Positions 8,135 to 18,158 of a DNA stretch of 64,000 nucleotides are shown piece after piece. The DNA is from Pseudoalteromonas umbrosa. Lineage in GTDB: Bacteria; Pseudomonadota; Gammaproteobacteria; Enterobacterales; Alteromonadaceae. The first letter of the stretch is position 1; every line of letters starts with the position of its first letter. Both the position numbers and the translations under genes were made by a program. The notes under the pieces were generated by a model, which did no database searches, was not told the DNA's origin, and worked only from the letters and a program-made list of their open reading frames with translations. Location of the stretch: contig NZ_JASJUU010000010.1 of assembly GCF_030125375.1 (NCBI RefSeq), positions 1-64,000 of the forward strand. The letters run 5' to 3'.

Positions 8135-9247
8135 TTAATTCGTTACGCTGTCTCCTATCTGAGCTGGTTGAGTCGTTTTCATTACCATCGCGTAACTAAT
8201 ATTGTCATAGACTTTGAATAGCATCAGCTCACCCACCTTTTCACTGGGCATGTGCCACACAGTGCTATTCTCACTGTTTTCCTCACCAAACCAAGACCCT
8301 ATTTCTCCTACGAGCTTATCAAGACTGCTGGAGTCTTCTAAATACTTTGGCGTCCCACCACGCTCTACGACTGTCGGAGACTGGCGCAATATGTCTAATA
8401 CACTGCCTTCAACCAATTGCTGCTTACTGCCTACGTTCAGCACCACAACAGACATAGGGCCAAACTCACTGTGTTGACTGCTACTGGCGATAATGGTGCC
8501 ATCAACCGCCTCCGTAGGCCTACTCATTTTAAATGTCGCTTTAAAATCTTGACCTTGCGGCAATGGCATTAAAAAGTCACCGGCTTTAACTTCTCTTTTA
8601 ACTGTTTCAATTTTTACAGTGCTCGGCACCCCTTCAGATATATCTCCCGCATTTAAAGCCCGTGCAGTCCCAACCAAAATAGTTTCATATGCCAGTGTTT
8701 TTAGACCATCTTTATAAGCACTGCCCCGACGGTAAATACCATAATTCCCGCCTTGAACAAGGTTACCTTTTACATATAACAAATGACCCGTAATGCTCAT
8801 TTTAAAATTTTTATTGGCACCCAGCACAATGGGATGTCCGTCAATATCATTTTGCTCAAGTGCTTGGTCGTAACTTAAGTAAGGCTCTAGTACAGATAGA
8901 GGTAACGTCGGTATCGCGGTGCCTTTTTCCGCTATGATACGCACGTGTGGAGATAATTTTCTTACCCCTTTATCAATTACCAATATCGGATTCCCATGCT
9001 CATCCTGTCCGAGCGATAAAATATCACCAGGGTAAATCAAATGCGGATTATCAATTTGCGGGTTTTGCTGCCACAATGCTCGCCACTTCCAAGGGCTATT
9101 TAAATACAAACTCGAAATATCCCATAGTGTGTCACCCTTCTTAACCACATACCGCTTGGGCGCGTCAGATTTAACCGTCAAAGTATCGGCCATCGTAGGG
9201 AATACAGCTGAAGCTGCCAGTAATAAGGCTGCAATTTGAGATTTCAT
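8135..9247 (-). CDS. Secreted LysM-domain protein
   Basis: A 370-residue protein with a Sec signal peptide (MKSQIAALLLAASAVFPTMA) and an N-terminal LysM motif (YVVKKGDTLWDISSLYLNSPWKW...NPHLIYPGDIL, about residues 33-80) for peptidoglycan binding. The remaining 280 residues have no domain I can name. LysM genes of this kind precede dprA and diverge from def in many gammaproteobacteria. The product is expected in the periplasm; it has no visible catalytic domain. Confidence 0.88.
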   Translation of the reverse strand: MKSQIAALLLAASAVFPTMADTLTVKSDAPKRYVVKKGDTLWDISSLYLNSPWKWRALWQQNPQIDNPHLIYPGDILSLGQDEHGNPILVIDKGVRKLSPHVRIIAEKGTAIPTLPLSVLEPYLSYDQALEQNDIDGHPIVLGANKNFKMSITGHLLYVKGNLVQGGNYGIYRRGSAYKDGLKTLAYETILVGTARALNAGDISEGVPSTVKIETVKREVKAGDFLMPLPQGQDFKATFKMSRPTEAVDGTIIASSSQHSEFGPMSVVVLNVGSKQQLVEGSVLDILRQSPTVVERGGTPKYLEDSSSLDKLVGEIGSWFGEENSENSTVWHMPSEKVGELMLFKVYDNISYAMVMKTTQPAQIGDSVTN

Positions 9248-9363
9248 TCCGAATTCCTTGAGTTATTTTTAGATATTATCCACCAAAACCTGTTAAAGGG
9301 GAACGTGAATGGCTAAAATAAGAGCATACATTACCCCATTTATACAGACTGTAAAAGGTATCC

Positions 9364-9873
9364 ATGGCAAAGTTAGAAGTGCTTACATTTCCAGACGAGC
9401 GTTTGCGTACAGTGGCAAAACCGGTGGAAGAAGTAAATGATGAAATCCGTCAAATCGTTAAAGACATGTTAGAAACCATGTATGAAGAAAACGGCGTTGG
9501 TTTAGCAGCAACACAAGTTGATATTCATCAGCGTATTGTAGTGATTGACGTGTCAGAAGAACGTAATGAACCGTATGTTTTGATCAACCCTGAAATCATC
9601 GCCACAGAAGGGACTATGGTCTGCGAAGAGGGTTGTCTCTCTGTACCCTACTCATATGCAAAAGTAGATCGTGCAGAGAAAGTGACCGTCAAAGCCCTTA
9701 ATGAAAACGGTGAAGAGTACCAATTTGATGCGCAAGAACTGCTTTCAAACTGTGTACAGCATGAGTTAGATCACCTTGCAGGCAAGCTTTTCATTGATTA
9801 CCTGTCGCCACTTAAGCGCCAACGTATCAAGAAAAAAATTGAAAAAGAAGCGCGCCTAGCGGCTAAAGCGTAA
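9364..9873 (+). CDS. def: Peptide deformylase
   Basis: A 169-residue metalloenzyme that removes the N-formyl group from nascent proteins. All three active-site motifs are present: GVGLAATQ (44-51), EEGCLSVP with metal ligand Cys91, and HELDH with ligands His133 and His137 and catalytic Glu134. First gene of a def-fmt-rsmB-trkA operon; it removes what fmt adds to initiator tRNA. Confidence 0.98.
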   Translation: MAKLEVLTFPDERLRTVAKPVEEVNDEIRQIVKDMLETMYEENGVGLAATQVDIHQRIVVIDVSEERNEPYVLINPEIIATEGTMVCEEGCLSVPYSYAKVDRAEKVTVKALNENGEEYQFDAQELLSNCVQHELDHLAGKLFIDYLSPLKRQRIKKKIEKEARLAAKA

Positions 9874-9904
9874 TCATACACATTTTTTATTGGACAGATT
9901 ATTC

Positions 9905-10849
9905 GTGAATACCCCTTTACGTATCGTGTTTGCTGGCACGCCAGATTTTGCTGCTCGCCACCTTCAAGCATTACTCGACTCCCATCATGAAGTTGTTGCT
10001 GTTTACAGTACTCCAGATAAACCTGCTGGTCGCGGTAAAAAACTGAAAGCCAGTGAAGTCAAAACACTCGCTCTAGAGAATAACCTACCCGTTATCCAAC
10101 CAGCTTCTCTAAAAAACGACGAAGCAAAGCAACAACTTGCTGAGTTAAATGCTGATGTTATGGTCGTGGTCGCATATGGACTGTTACTACCAAAAGCCAT
10201 ATTAGAAACGCCTAAACTTGGTTGCCTTAATGTACACGGCTCTATTTTGCCAAGGTGGCGTGGTGCTGCCCCCATTCAACGCGCTATTTGGGCTGGGGAT
10301 AAAGAAACCGGTGTGACCATCATGCAAATGGATGAAGGCTTGGATACCGGCGACATGTTACACATCGCCACGTGTCCAATCGATACGCAAGAAACCAGTG
10401 CAAGCCTATACGCAAAGCTCGCTGAGTTAGGCCCATCTGCATTGGTAGAAACATTAGATAAGCTCGCAGCGGGTAACATCACCCCAGAAGTTCAGGATGA
10501 CGCACTATCAAACTACGCAAAAAAGCTCTCTAAGCAAGAGGCTGACATTGATTGGGCCATGGAAGCTGCGCAAATTGAGCGTAATATCCGCGCGTTCAAC
10601 CCATGGCCAATGTGCTTTACGCAAATGCAGTCACAGACAGTGAAAATTTGGCAGGCTAATGTCGTCGAACAGCAAGGTGAAGCTGGTACAGTTTTGAGCG
10701 CAAACAAACAAGGTATTGTCGTTGCGTGTGGTACTCAGGCCTTACAGATCACCCAACTGCAACCGCAGGGTAAAAAGCCAATGTCGGCGCAGGACTTTCT
10801 AAATGGTCGCGCTGAATGGGTAACGCCTGGCAATAAGGTAGGTGCCTAA
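9905..10849 (+). CDS. fmt: Methionyl-tRNA formyltransferase
   Basis: A 314-residue enzyme that formylates Met-tRNAfMet with 10-formyltetrahydrofolate. Motifs: LRIVFAGTPDFAARH at the start, NVHGSILPRWRGAAPIQRAI with catalytic Asn and His, and TGVTIMQMDEGLDTGDML. Start placed at GTG 9905 (VNTPLRIVF), matching the usual family N-terminus; an in-frame TTG at 9890 would add five residues and cannot be excluded. The stop overlaps the rsmB start by one base (TAATG). Confidence 0.96.
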   Translation: MNTPLRIVFAGTPDFAARHLQALLDSHHEVVAVYSTPDKPAGRGKKLKASEVKTLALENNLPVIQPASLKNDEAKQQLAELNADVMVVVAYGLLLPKAILETPKLGCLNVHGSILPRWRGAAPIQRAIWAGDKETGVTIMQMDEGLDTGDMLHIATCPIDTQETSASLYAKLAELGPSALVETLDKLAAGNITPEVQDDALSNYAKKLSKQEADIDWAMEAAQIERNIRAFNPWPMCFTQMQSQTVKIWQANVVEQQGEAGTVLSANKQGIVVACGTQALQITQLQPQGKKPMSAQDFLNGRAEWVTPGNKVGA

Positions 10850-12132
10850 TGGCGAATGTACGCGCACTAGCGGCACAAACACTATTTCAAGTCGTGGATA
10901 AAGGTCAGTCGCTCACAGCCCAATTGCCTTATGCTAGCCAAAAGCTCCCTGTCAAAGATCGCGCTTTACTGCAGCAAATGTGCTACGGCGTGCTGCGCTA
11001 TTTGCCGAGCCTTGAAAACTATTGTCAGCAGTTACTTGATCAACCACTACGGGGCAAGCGTCGCGTATTTCAGTTTTTGCTTTATGTCGGTATTTATCAA
11101 CTTCAGCATATGCGCGTCCCCGCTCATGCTGCGGTAGCTGAAACCGTTAACGCACTTAAGTCATTAGGTGCGCCCGGTATGAAAGGTCTAGTCAACGCAG
11201 TACTGCGCAACTTTCAGCGTCAGCAGGTAACACTTGAGCAAAGTGCGAATGAAATCATGGTCTGTCAGTATAACCACCCAAGTTGGTTTATCAAAAAGCT
11301 TCAAGCTGCTTACCCTGAAACTTGGACTGACATCCTAGAAGCAAATCAACAACAAGCGCCTATGTGGCTGCGTGTAAATCAGCGTCAAGCCGACACTGTT
11401 ACCTACGCTAAGCAACTAGATCAAGCAGGCATTGACTATACACTTGATGAATCGCATCCTGATGGTATTTTACTTGACCACCCAGTAGATGTGACAAAAT
11501 TACCGGACTTCCCAACTGGAGCAAGCTCTGTGCAAGATGCCGCAGCGCAAATGGCCGCTCGCTTATTATCACCGCAAGATGGTGATCTTATTTTAGATGC
11601 ATGCGCTGCTCCGGGCGGAAAAACCTGTCATATATTGGAACTGGCAGATGCCCAAGTAACCGCATTAGATGCTGACGAGAAGCGTTTAGAGCGCGTCACA
11701 GATAACCTCAATCGTTTATCACTAGAGGCGCTATGCGTGCATGGGCTTGCTGATGAACCTGATAACTGGTGGCAAGGCGAGCAATTTGATCGTATTCTGT
11801 TAGACGTACCTTGTTCTGCAACTGGTGTGATCCGTCGTCACCCTGATATCAAATGGTTAAGACGCGCAACCGACATTGATGAACTGGCAGCGTTACAAGC
11901 TAAAATACTGGATAATATCTGGCCATTGCTAAAGCCAGGCGGTACTTTAGTCTATGCGACCTGCTCTGTATTGCCGGAAGAAAACCACCAGCAGATCAGT
12001 GCTTTCTTATCACGCACAGACGATGCAAAACACATTACTTTGCACGCACAAGACAAGGTTGAACAGCCTGGCTTACAATTATTGCCTGGCATCACGGATG
12101 GCTTCTATTACGCCAAGTTGCAAAAACTCTAA
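10849..12132 (+). CDS. rsmB: 16S rRNA m5C967 methyltransferase
   Basis: A 427-residue protein with an N-terminal NusB-like RNA-binding domain (about 1-140) and a C-terminal SAM-dependent RNA methyltransferase domain. SAM motif: LDACAAPGGKTCHILE. Catalytic cysteines lie in the two classic motifs LLDVPCSATGVIRRHPDIKWLR and VYATCSVLPEEN. Translationally coupled to fmt by a one-base overlap. Confidence 0.97.
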   Translation: MANVRALAAQTLFQVVDKGQSLTAQLPYASQKLPVKDRALLQQMCYGVLRYLPSLENYCQQLLDQPLRGKRRVFQFLLYVGIYQLQHMRVPAHAAVAETVNALKSLGAPGMKGLVNAVLRNFQRQQVTLEQSANEIMVCQYNHPSWFIKKLQAAYPETWTDILEANQQQAPMWLRVNQRQADTVTYAKQLDQAGIDYTLDESHPDGILLDHPVDVTKLPDFPTGASSVQDAAAQMAARLLSPQDGDLILDACAAPGGKTCHILELADAQVTALDADEKRLERVTDNLNRLSLEALCVHGLADEPDNWWQGEQFDRILLDVPCSATGVIRRHPDIKWLRRATDIDELAALQAKILDNIWPLLKPGGTLVYATCSVLPEENHQQISAFLSRTDDAKHITLHAQDKVEQPGLQLLPGITDGFYYAKLQKL

Positions 12133-12150
12133 ACGTTGTAAGTTTAAGCT

Positions 12151-13527
12151 ATGAAAATCATTATTTTAGGCGCTGGACAAGTTGGCGGTACACTGGCAGA
12201 AAACCTCGTTGGTGAGCAAAACGAAATCACGGTTGTTGATATCGACGGTGAGCGTTTACGTGAGCTACAGGATAAATATGACCTGCAAGGCGTCAATGGA
12301 CATAGTGCGCACCCAGAAGTGCTCAGGCAAGCGGGTGCCGAAGATGCCGATATGATTATTGCCGTGACCAGTTCCGATGAAGTAAACATGGTTGCATGCC
12401 AAGTCGCCTATAGTATTTTCAATACGCCTACAAAAATTGCTCGGATCCGCTCCGAGCAATATCTAGACTATCGCGAAAAGCTATTCCACAACGATGATCT
12501 ACCCGTAGATCATTACATTGCACCGGAGCAATTGGTCACCAAGTATATTCGTCGATTAATTGATTATCCCGGTGCACTGCAAGTTCTGCAATTTGCAGAT
12601 GGCATGCTGTCACTGGTTGCGGTCAAAGCATATTATGGTGGCTTACTGGTTGGTTACGCGCTGTCAGCATTGAAAGAGCATATCCCTAATGTTGATACTC
12701 GAGTGGCTGCAATTTACCGTCAAGGTAAAGCAATCAAGCCTCTGGGTACAACCGTGATAGAAGCGGATGATGAAGTCTTCTTTATCGCCGCTACTAAACA
12801 CATCCGCGCAGTCATGAATGAGCTGCAAAAACTAGAGCAATCGTATAAAAAAATCATGATAGCAGGTGGCGGTAATATCGGTGCAGGTCTTGCTCGCTCG
12901 TTAGAGAAAAATCATAGTGTTAAACTGATTGAACGCAATCACAGTCGTGCATCTCAGCTTTCTGAAATGCTTGATAATACGGTTGTATTCTGTGGTGATG
13001 CCTCTGATCAAGAGCTCCTATCTGAAGAACATATCGAACAAGTAGATGTGTTTATTGCCGTTACGAACGATGATGAAGCCAATATTATGGCTGCCATGTT
13101 AGCCAAACGTATGGGTGCGCAAAAAACCATGGTGCTGATCCAACGCAGTGCCTATGTTGACCTTGTGCAAGGTGGTGAAATTGATATCGCAATCTCACCT
13201 CAGCAAGCCACGATTTCAGCCCTATTGACCCATGTTCGTCGTGGTGATATCGTCAATGTTTACTCGCTACGTAAAGGTGCTGCAGAAGCCATCGAAGCCG
13301 TCGCACACGGTGATGAGAATACCTCCAAAGTCGTAGGTCGAGCGATCCGTGATATTAGATTGCCACACGGCACAACCATTGGCGCAATAGTGAGAGACTC
13401 TGAAGTACTTATTGCCCACGATCACACTGTAATTGAGTCAGGTGATCACGTTATCATGTTCTTAATCGATAAAAAGCAAATAGGTGTCGTAGAAAAGCTA
13501 TTCCAAGTCAGTGCGCTATTTGTATAA
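12151..13527 (+). CDS. trkA: Trk system potassium uptake protein TrkA
   Basis: A 458-residue peripheral membrane protein that binds NAD(H) and gates the TrkH channel. It is a tandem of two RCK units: Rossmann sites GAGQVGGTLAE (7-17) and GGGNIGAGLAR (about 239-249), each followed by a TrkA-C domain. The partner trkH lies 1 kb away on the opposite strand. Last gene of the def operon; a weak hairpin follows in the convergent gap. Confidence 0.97.
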   Translation: MKIIILGAGQVGGTLAENLVGEQNEITVVDIDGERLRELQDKYDLQGVNGHSAHPEVLRQAGAEDADMIIAVTSSDEVNMVACQVAYSIFNTPTKIARIRSEQYLDYREKLFHNDDLPVDHYIAPEQLVTKYIRRLIDYPGALQVLQFADGMLSLVAVKAYYGGLLVGYALSALKEHIPNVDTRVAAIYRQGKAIKPLGTTVIEADDEVFFIAATKHIRAVMNELQKLEQSYKKIMIAGGGNIGAGLARSLEKNHSVKLIERNHSRASQLSEMLDNTVVFCGDASDQELLSEEHIEQVDVFIAVTNDDEANIMAAMLAKRMGAQKTMVLIQRSAYVDLVQGGEIDIAISPQQATISALLTHVRRGDIVNVYSLRKGAAEAIEAVAHGDENTSKVVGRAIRDIRLPHGTTIGAIVRDSEVLIAHDHTVIESGDHVIMFLIDKKQIGVVEKLFQVSALFV

Positions 13528-13573
13528 CACACATCCGAGATGGCCTGTATGCGCCATCTCATCACAGCGAAGA

Positions 13574-14251
13574 TTACTCATTACCCAGTACAGAAATATC
13601 AATTAAATAATCTTTGAGTATCGCCTGTACTTGCTTATCTTGGCTGTCTAAATGTATGCCCAATGACACTATGTCTTCTTGGTTTTCTTTCACTCGGCAC
13701 ACTTTACCGACAAGCGTGAGCTTTCGAGCATCTTTGCCCTCAATTAAAATCTCACAAGACAGTTCTTTTAACTCTTCTGGCAAATGCGTTTTCTGAACAT
13801 CAAACATTAAACCCGCTAAAGAAATATCTTTGATGACACCTACTTCACTTTTCCCTTCAACATTCAATACAGCTGGTATCAAAGTAGGAATACGAGTTTG
13901 AGCACGTAGTTTATAGGTTTGCACTTCGTTAGGGTAATATAGATAAATGAGTCTGGCTGGGTGTGTTGTGACAGATTTAATGGTTTCTTTAAATGCGATA
14001 ATTTGTCCATCACCTTCTTCAGGTAAAGCACGTACAATCACCTCAGTGCCTTCTTTGACATAATCCATTGCTGCCCCCAAGCGCTGGTGGCTGGGGTGGT
14101 TTAAAATAATAAATTGATTCTCAAGGGCACCGACAAACTCAGTTTTAATCCGCTTGCGATTGGCTGGCAGTACAATCTCCATATCGACAATACTTCCCGC
14201 CCGCATCTGTAAGACTTGCAAACGATTTTCTGCCAACTCTTGTATAGTCAT
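13574..14251 (-). CDS. PilZ-domain protein, probable c-di-GMP effector
   Basis: A 225-residue protein with an N-terminal YcgR-like beta-rich domain (about 1-108) and a C-terminal PilZ domain. The c-di-GMP-binding residues are present: R116-AQT-R120 (RxxxR) and D142-I-S144-LA-G147 ((D/N)xSxxG). The two-domain layout resembles flagellar brake proteins. It is a stand-alone leftward gene between convergent trkA and the end of trkH, so the context does not name its target. Confidence 0.85.
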   Translation of the reverse strand: MTIQELAENRLQVLQMRAGSIVDMEIVLPANRKRIKTEFVGALENQFIILNHPSHQRLGAAMDYVKEGTEVIVRALPEEGDGQIIAFKETIKSVTTHPARLIYLYYPNEVQTYKLRAQTRIPTLIPAVLNVEGKSEVGVIKDISLAGLMFDVQKTHLPEELKELSCEILIEGKDARKLTLVGKVCRVKENQEDIVSLGIHLDSQDKQVQAILKDYLIDISVLGNE

Positions 14252-14381
14252 GCTTAATACCTCTAACTATCTCGCTGTGTCTTTTAGCAGTATGACATCG
14301 GTTTATGACGCCATCGCATAATTACTATGAATTATCGTCTAGAGAGAGGAAAACTTTAACTTTTAAGCGAGAATTCACACT

Positions 14382-14409
14382 TGATGATGGGTTGAAAAGC
14401 CCATCATCA
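14382..14409. repeat. 10-bp inverted repeat downstream of trkH
   Basis: TGATGATGGG (14382-14391) and CCCATCATCA (14400-14409) form a 10-bp perfect stem with an 8-base loop. It lies after trkH and before the PilZ gene, both leftward. There is no good T tract on the minus strand, so it may be a weak terminator or an RNA-stability element. Confidence 0.5.
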
Positions 14410-14493
14410 GACTTTTGGAGGGAGTAAAAAGAGCAACTCTAAAGAACATGACCACGGCATCCTTGCCTTAGTATAAACCCAATATCTAAAGAC

Positions 14494-15945
14494 CTAGCCA
14501 CGCCAAAACGTTGGCGTAAATAACACTAATAGAGTAAATATTTCTAAACGACCAAATACCATCGCAAGCGTCAAAATCCACTTAGCGGTATCGGTGATAT
14601 CACCATAGTGCGCAGCCACATCCCCCAAGCCTGGACCTAGGTTATTGAGGCAAGCGGCTGTTGCAGAAAACGCGGTGATATTATCAAGCCCCGTGCCCAG
14701 TAGCGCGATCATGATAATTACAAACACCAAAGCATAGGCGGAGAAAAATCCCCATACCGCTTCAACCACCTTGTCTGGTAAGGCTTTTCTACCCAATTTA
14801 ATCGAATAGATGGCTCTTGGGTGCACCAAGCGATTTAGTTCCCTTATTCCCTGCAAGTACAGTAAAAACACACGAACCACCTTCATCCCACCACCAGTAG
14901 AGCCGGCGCAACCACCAATAAAGCTAGAAAAAATCAGTAAAATAGGCAAAAACAGCGGCCAAGCTGAAAAGCTATCGGTTGCAAAGCCCGCTGTCGTACT
15001 GATTGAGACAGCTTGGAACAAAGCATGATCTAGTGTCTCATCACCATCGCTATACACTTGATTTGAAGATAATACCGCAAAACAGATCACCACCAGCGCC
15101 AGTTGAATAAACAAGAAGACTTTAAATTCAGGGTCGCGTAAATATGCTCGCACACTGCGACTTGCCACCGCCGCATAATGCAGCGAGAAATTAACTGCGG
15201 CAATGAGCAAGAACACCACACAGATAAAGTTAATCATCGGGCTATCAAAGTGACCAATCGACGCGTCATACGTAGAAAAGCCGCCTATCGCAATGGTCGC
15301 AAACGCATGACAAATGGCATCAAACCAGCCCATTCCAGCAAACTTATACGCCAGCGTACACGCAGCAGTCAGGGCCACATAAATGTACCAAAGGTGTTTT
15401 GCCGTATCGGCAATACGCGGCGTCATTTTCGAGTCTTTCACCGGGCCCGGTGTTTCTGCACGATATAACTGCATCCCACCAACGCCAAGCATAGGCAGCA
15501 CCGCGACCGCAAGTACAATGATCCCCATGCCGCCAAGCCACTGCAGCTGTTGACGGTAAAACAGTACTGACTTTGGTAAATACTCTATCCCAGTTAAGAC
15601 CGTGGCACCTGTGGTTGTTAAACCAGAAAATGCTTCAAATACCGCGTCGGCAAAAGAGAGGTTAGGTTCATCGAGAAATATAAGAGGTACGGATGCAAAC
15701 GATCCCAGTACCAACCAAAATAACACCACAATCAAAAAGCCTTCTCGGGCTTTGAGTTCACCGCGTTCTTTTCGGTTTGGGTAATAGGCCATCAGACCAA
15801 TTAAGACACTAAAGATAAAAGCCAAAACGAAAGGCACACCACCACCATCTTTGTAGATCAAAGACACCAGTGCTGGCGGCACCATAGTCAAACTAAACAG
15901 TGCGACGAGTTGGCCAAGAATTTTTATAATGGTACGAAATTGCAT
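14494..15945 (-). CDS. trkH: Trk system potassium transport protein TrkH
   Basis: A 483-residue multi-spanning inner-membrane K+ channel protein with four repeated membrane-pore-membrane units. Selectivity-filter glycine regions are visible as TTTGATVL, AIGGFSTYD, STTAGFATD and NNLGPGLGD. The conserved GGCAGSTGGGMKVVR segment marks the gating loop region of unit 3. It works with TrkA, encoded nearby on the other strand. Confidence 0.96.
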   Translation of the reverse strand: MQFRTIIKILGQLVALFSLTMVPPALVSLIYKDGGGVPFVLAFIFSVLIGLMAYYPNRKERGELKAREGFLIVVLFWLVLGSFASVPLIFLDEPNLSFADAVFEAFSGLTTTGATVLTGIEYLPKSVLFYRQQLQWLGGMGIIVLAVAVLPMLGVGGMQLYRAETPGPVKDSKMTPRIADTAKHLWYIYVALTAACTLAYKFAGMGWFDAICHAFATIAIGGFSTYDASIGHFDSPMINFICVVFLLIAAVNFSLHYAAVASRSVRAYLRDPEFKVFLFIQLALVVICFAVLSSNQVYSDGDETLDHALFQAVSISTTAGFATDSFSAWPLFLPILLIFSSFIGGCAGSTGGGMKVVRVFLLYLQGIRELNRLVHPRAIYSIKLGRKALPDKVVEAVWGFFSAYALVFVIIMIALLGTGLDNITAFSATAACLNNLGPGLGDVAAHYGDITDTAKWILTLAMVFGRLEIFTLLVLFTPTFWRG

Positions 15946-16028
15946 AACGCAGATCGCTTGTTGTTATGATTAAACTTGATTGTCTAATACACTCGGGCGT
16001 TAGTAAACCTCATAACCCGACAAAGCAA

Positions 16029-16643
16029 TTACTTTTGTAGTTTCATTGTCACACTACCGTGGGTCAGATCAAATATTGACTGAATGGCCAGCTTGGCTTC
16101 TCGGGCATCAATCTCTATTTGCCAGCCAATATTTGCTGTAAACGTATGTTGGATATTCAGCACCTGATACTGACTAGCTAAGTGTTGCTCAATGACCCCT
16201 TGCAGCGCATAGTCGGACTCACCTATGAGCACTGCTGCAGGTACTTTCACAGCTGTCGTCAGCACATTCAAGGCGTTATTCAAAGTGCCCCCATAGGCTC
16301 GAACTAGGCCACCTGTTCCCAGCTTAATCCCCCCGAAATAACGTGTTGTCACCGCGGTAATTTCACCAATGCCAGAACCCATTAAGACATTCAACATGGG
16401 TTTTCCAGCCGTGCCATTCGGCTCACCATCGTCAGAAAAGCCCAAGACATGACTGCCTCCTGGTGCCCCAGCCACATGCGCCCAACAGTTGTGACGCGCA
16501 TCTGGATATGCGTCATTAATACTGCGAATAAATGCTTTTGCATCATCCACTGTAGGGGTATGCGCAACATGCACCAAAAACGTACTTTTTTTGATTTCTT
16601 CGTGGTGTGAAATGGTTTCAGTTGGGATTTTATATTCTGACAT
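16029..16643 (-). CDS. yigZ: YigZ / IMPACT family protein
   Basis: A 204-residue protein with an N-terminal UPF0029 (IMPACT) domain carrying HNCWAHVAG, FSDDGEPNGTAGKPML and VTRYFGGIKLGTGGLVRAYG, and a C-terminal DUF1949 ferredoxin-like domain. The role is not well defined; the IMPACT name comes from a eukaryotic translation regulator. Start placed at ATG 16643: the longer ORF would read through the pepQ terminator. In many gammaproteobacteria it sits between pepQ and trkH, as here. Confidence 0.93.
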   Translation of the reverse strand: MSEYKIPTETISHHEEIKKSTFLVHVAHTPTVDDAKAFIRSINDAYPDARHNCWAHVAGAPGGSHVLGFSDDGEPNGTAGKPMLNVLMGSGIGEITAVTTRYFGGIKLGTGGLVRAYGGTLNNALNVLTTAVKVPAAVLIGESDYALQGVIEQHLASQYQVLNIQHTFTANIGWQIEIDAREAKLAIQSIFDLTHGSVTMKLQK

Positions 16644-16657
16644 AAGGTATTTTCTAG

Positions 16658-16686
16658 CAAAAAGGAGCCTTTCGACTCCTTTTATT
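16658..16686 (-). terminator. Intrinsic terminator of pepQ
   Basis: On the minus strand AAAAGGAGTCGAAAGGCTCCTTTTT forms a GC-rich stem with a T run, between the pepQ stop and the yigZ start. Confidence 0.8.
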
Positions 16687-16730
16687 AAACAAGCTGAGCC
16701 GCACTTGAACCAGTACGACACACCAACATA

Positions 16731-18053
16731 TTAATCTAAGTTAAGATCGCGCGTCATATTCTCTAAACGGTCTTCGTGAACAATAATATTGTCTTCAATA
16801 CGGATCCCGCCATATGGCTTAAACTGGTCAACCTTATCCCAATTGATATGCTGCGCGTGTTCGCCTTTCGCTAAATCGCTAAGTAATGAATCAATGAAAT
16901 ATAAACCAGGCTCAATGGTAAATACCTGCCCAGCTTCAATGCGTCTTGTACAACGTAAGAATGGGTGCCCTTCAGGTGGTGCCTGATGTGTACCTTGCTC
17001 ATCAGCCATAAAGCCCCCCATGTCATGTACTTGCAAGCCAATGTGGTGGCCCAATCCATGCGGAAAGAACGTTGATGAAATACCCTTCTCGACAATCTCA
17101 TCTGCACCTAAGTTCACCACTTTAAAGTCAGACAAAATTTGCGCCATACGACGATGGCAATCAATGTGTAGGTCACCGTACAGTTTGCCCAGCTCTAGTG
17201 CATTACCAAGGGCTATTTGATGTTGGTTTAACGCATCTACCATTTCTGCAAATTGCCCTTGCTTAGCAAAGTCATAGGTACGCGTGATGTCTGAAGCATA
17301 ACCATTGAAGTTGGCGCCTGCATCAATTAAGAATGAGAGATGCTTGCTCGGAGCCTGACGTTCAAAATGCGTGTAGTGCAAAATCGCACAGTGCTGGTTA
17401 AGCGCCACGATATTGCCATACGGCGTATCATTTTCCATATGTGCAGTCGCATTCAAATACGCCTGCTGAATAGAAAACTCAGATCCACCAGCATAAAATT
17501 CATCTCTGGCAGCTTGGTGGCCAAGTACCGCAATGCGGTTAGCTTCGCGCAGACAGGTCAGCTCATATTGTGTCTTGTAAGCACGATGATAATGCAGATA
17601 GTTCATCACTGGCTCTGGGTTCATTTGACCAAAACCAAGCGCTTGCGCGACCTCGAGGTATTCGCCGATATAGGCAAACTTCTCTTTGTCATAAGGCAGT
17701 AGTTTTTCAACCTGCTCAGGGTGAACTAGCAACGTAATATCAAAATGCTCAGCCCAAAAATCACTTGGCTCATCAGGGACTTTATGCCAAAAATCTACAG
17801 GACGATAAAAAATCAATTTAGGCTTATCTACGCCATTGGCCACTAACCAACAGTGTGGGTTATCGATGACCGGTAACCAAGCTTTAAACTGCGGATTAAC
17901 TTTAAATGGATAATACATATCATCCAAAAACTGGCGTTTAGCTTGACCGGAATGAATAACTAAGCCATCTAGGCCTTCGCGCTCAACGATGGTTTTAGTA
18001 CGCGCCTGAAGCGTGGTGATATGCTCTGCATACAAATTTGCTAATGTGTCCAC
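16731..18053 (-). CDS. pepQ: Xaa-Pro dipeptidase
   Basis: A 440-residue member of the M24 pita-bread metallopeptidases, which cleave X-Pro dipeptides; some homologues also hydrolyse organophosphates. The five metal ligands lie in the expected blocks: DAGANFNGYASDITRTY (two Asp), FPHGLGHHIGLQVHDMGG (His), FTIEPGLYF (Glu) and GGIRIEDNI (Glu). Cytoplasmic, no signal peptide. fadBA, which usually neighbours pepQ-yigZ-trkH, lies beyond slt here. Confidence 0.95.
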   Translation of the reverse strand: MDTLANLYAEHITTLQARTKTIVEREGLDGLVIHSGQAKRQFLDDMYYPFKVNPQFKAWLPVIDNPHCWLVANGVDKPKLIFYRPVDFWHKVPDEPSDFWAEHFDITLLVHPEQVEKLLPYDKEKFAYIGEYLEVAQALGFGQMNPEPVMNYLHYHRAYKTQYELTCLREANRIAVLGHQAARDEFYAGGSEFSIQQAYLNATAHMENDTPYGNIVALNQHCAILHYTHFERQAPSKHLSFLIDAGANFNGYASDITRTYDFAKQGQFAEMVDALNQHQIALGNALELGKLYGDLHIDCHRRMAQILSDFKVVNLGADEIVEKGISSTFFPHGLGHHIGLQVHDMGGFMADEQGTHQAPPEGHPFLRCTRRIEAGQVFTIEPGLYFIDSLLSDLAKGEHAQHINWDKVDQFKPYGGIRIEDNIIVHEDRLENMTRDLNLD

Positions 18054-18158
18054 AGTGTACCCATATTAATTCTGTTCGATTATGTTTGAGTCTAACATAG
18101 CACCGTCTCAAAAACGATGCCATGCCAACTCCTTGAAATGACGTTACAGCACGACGCT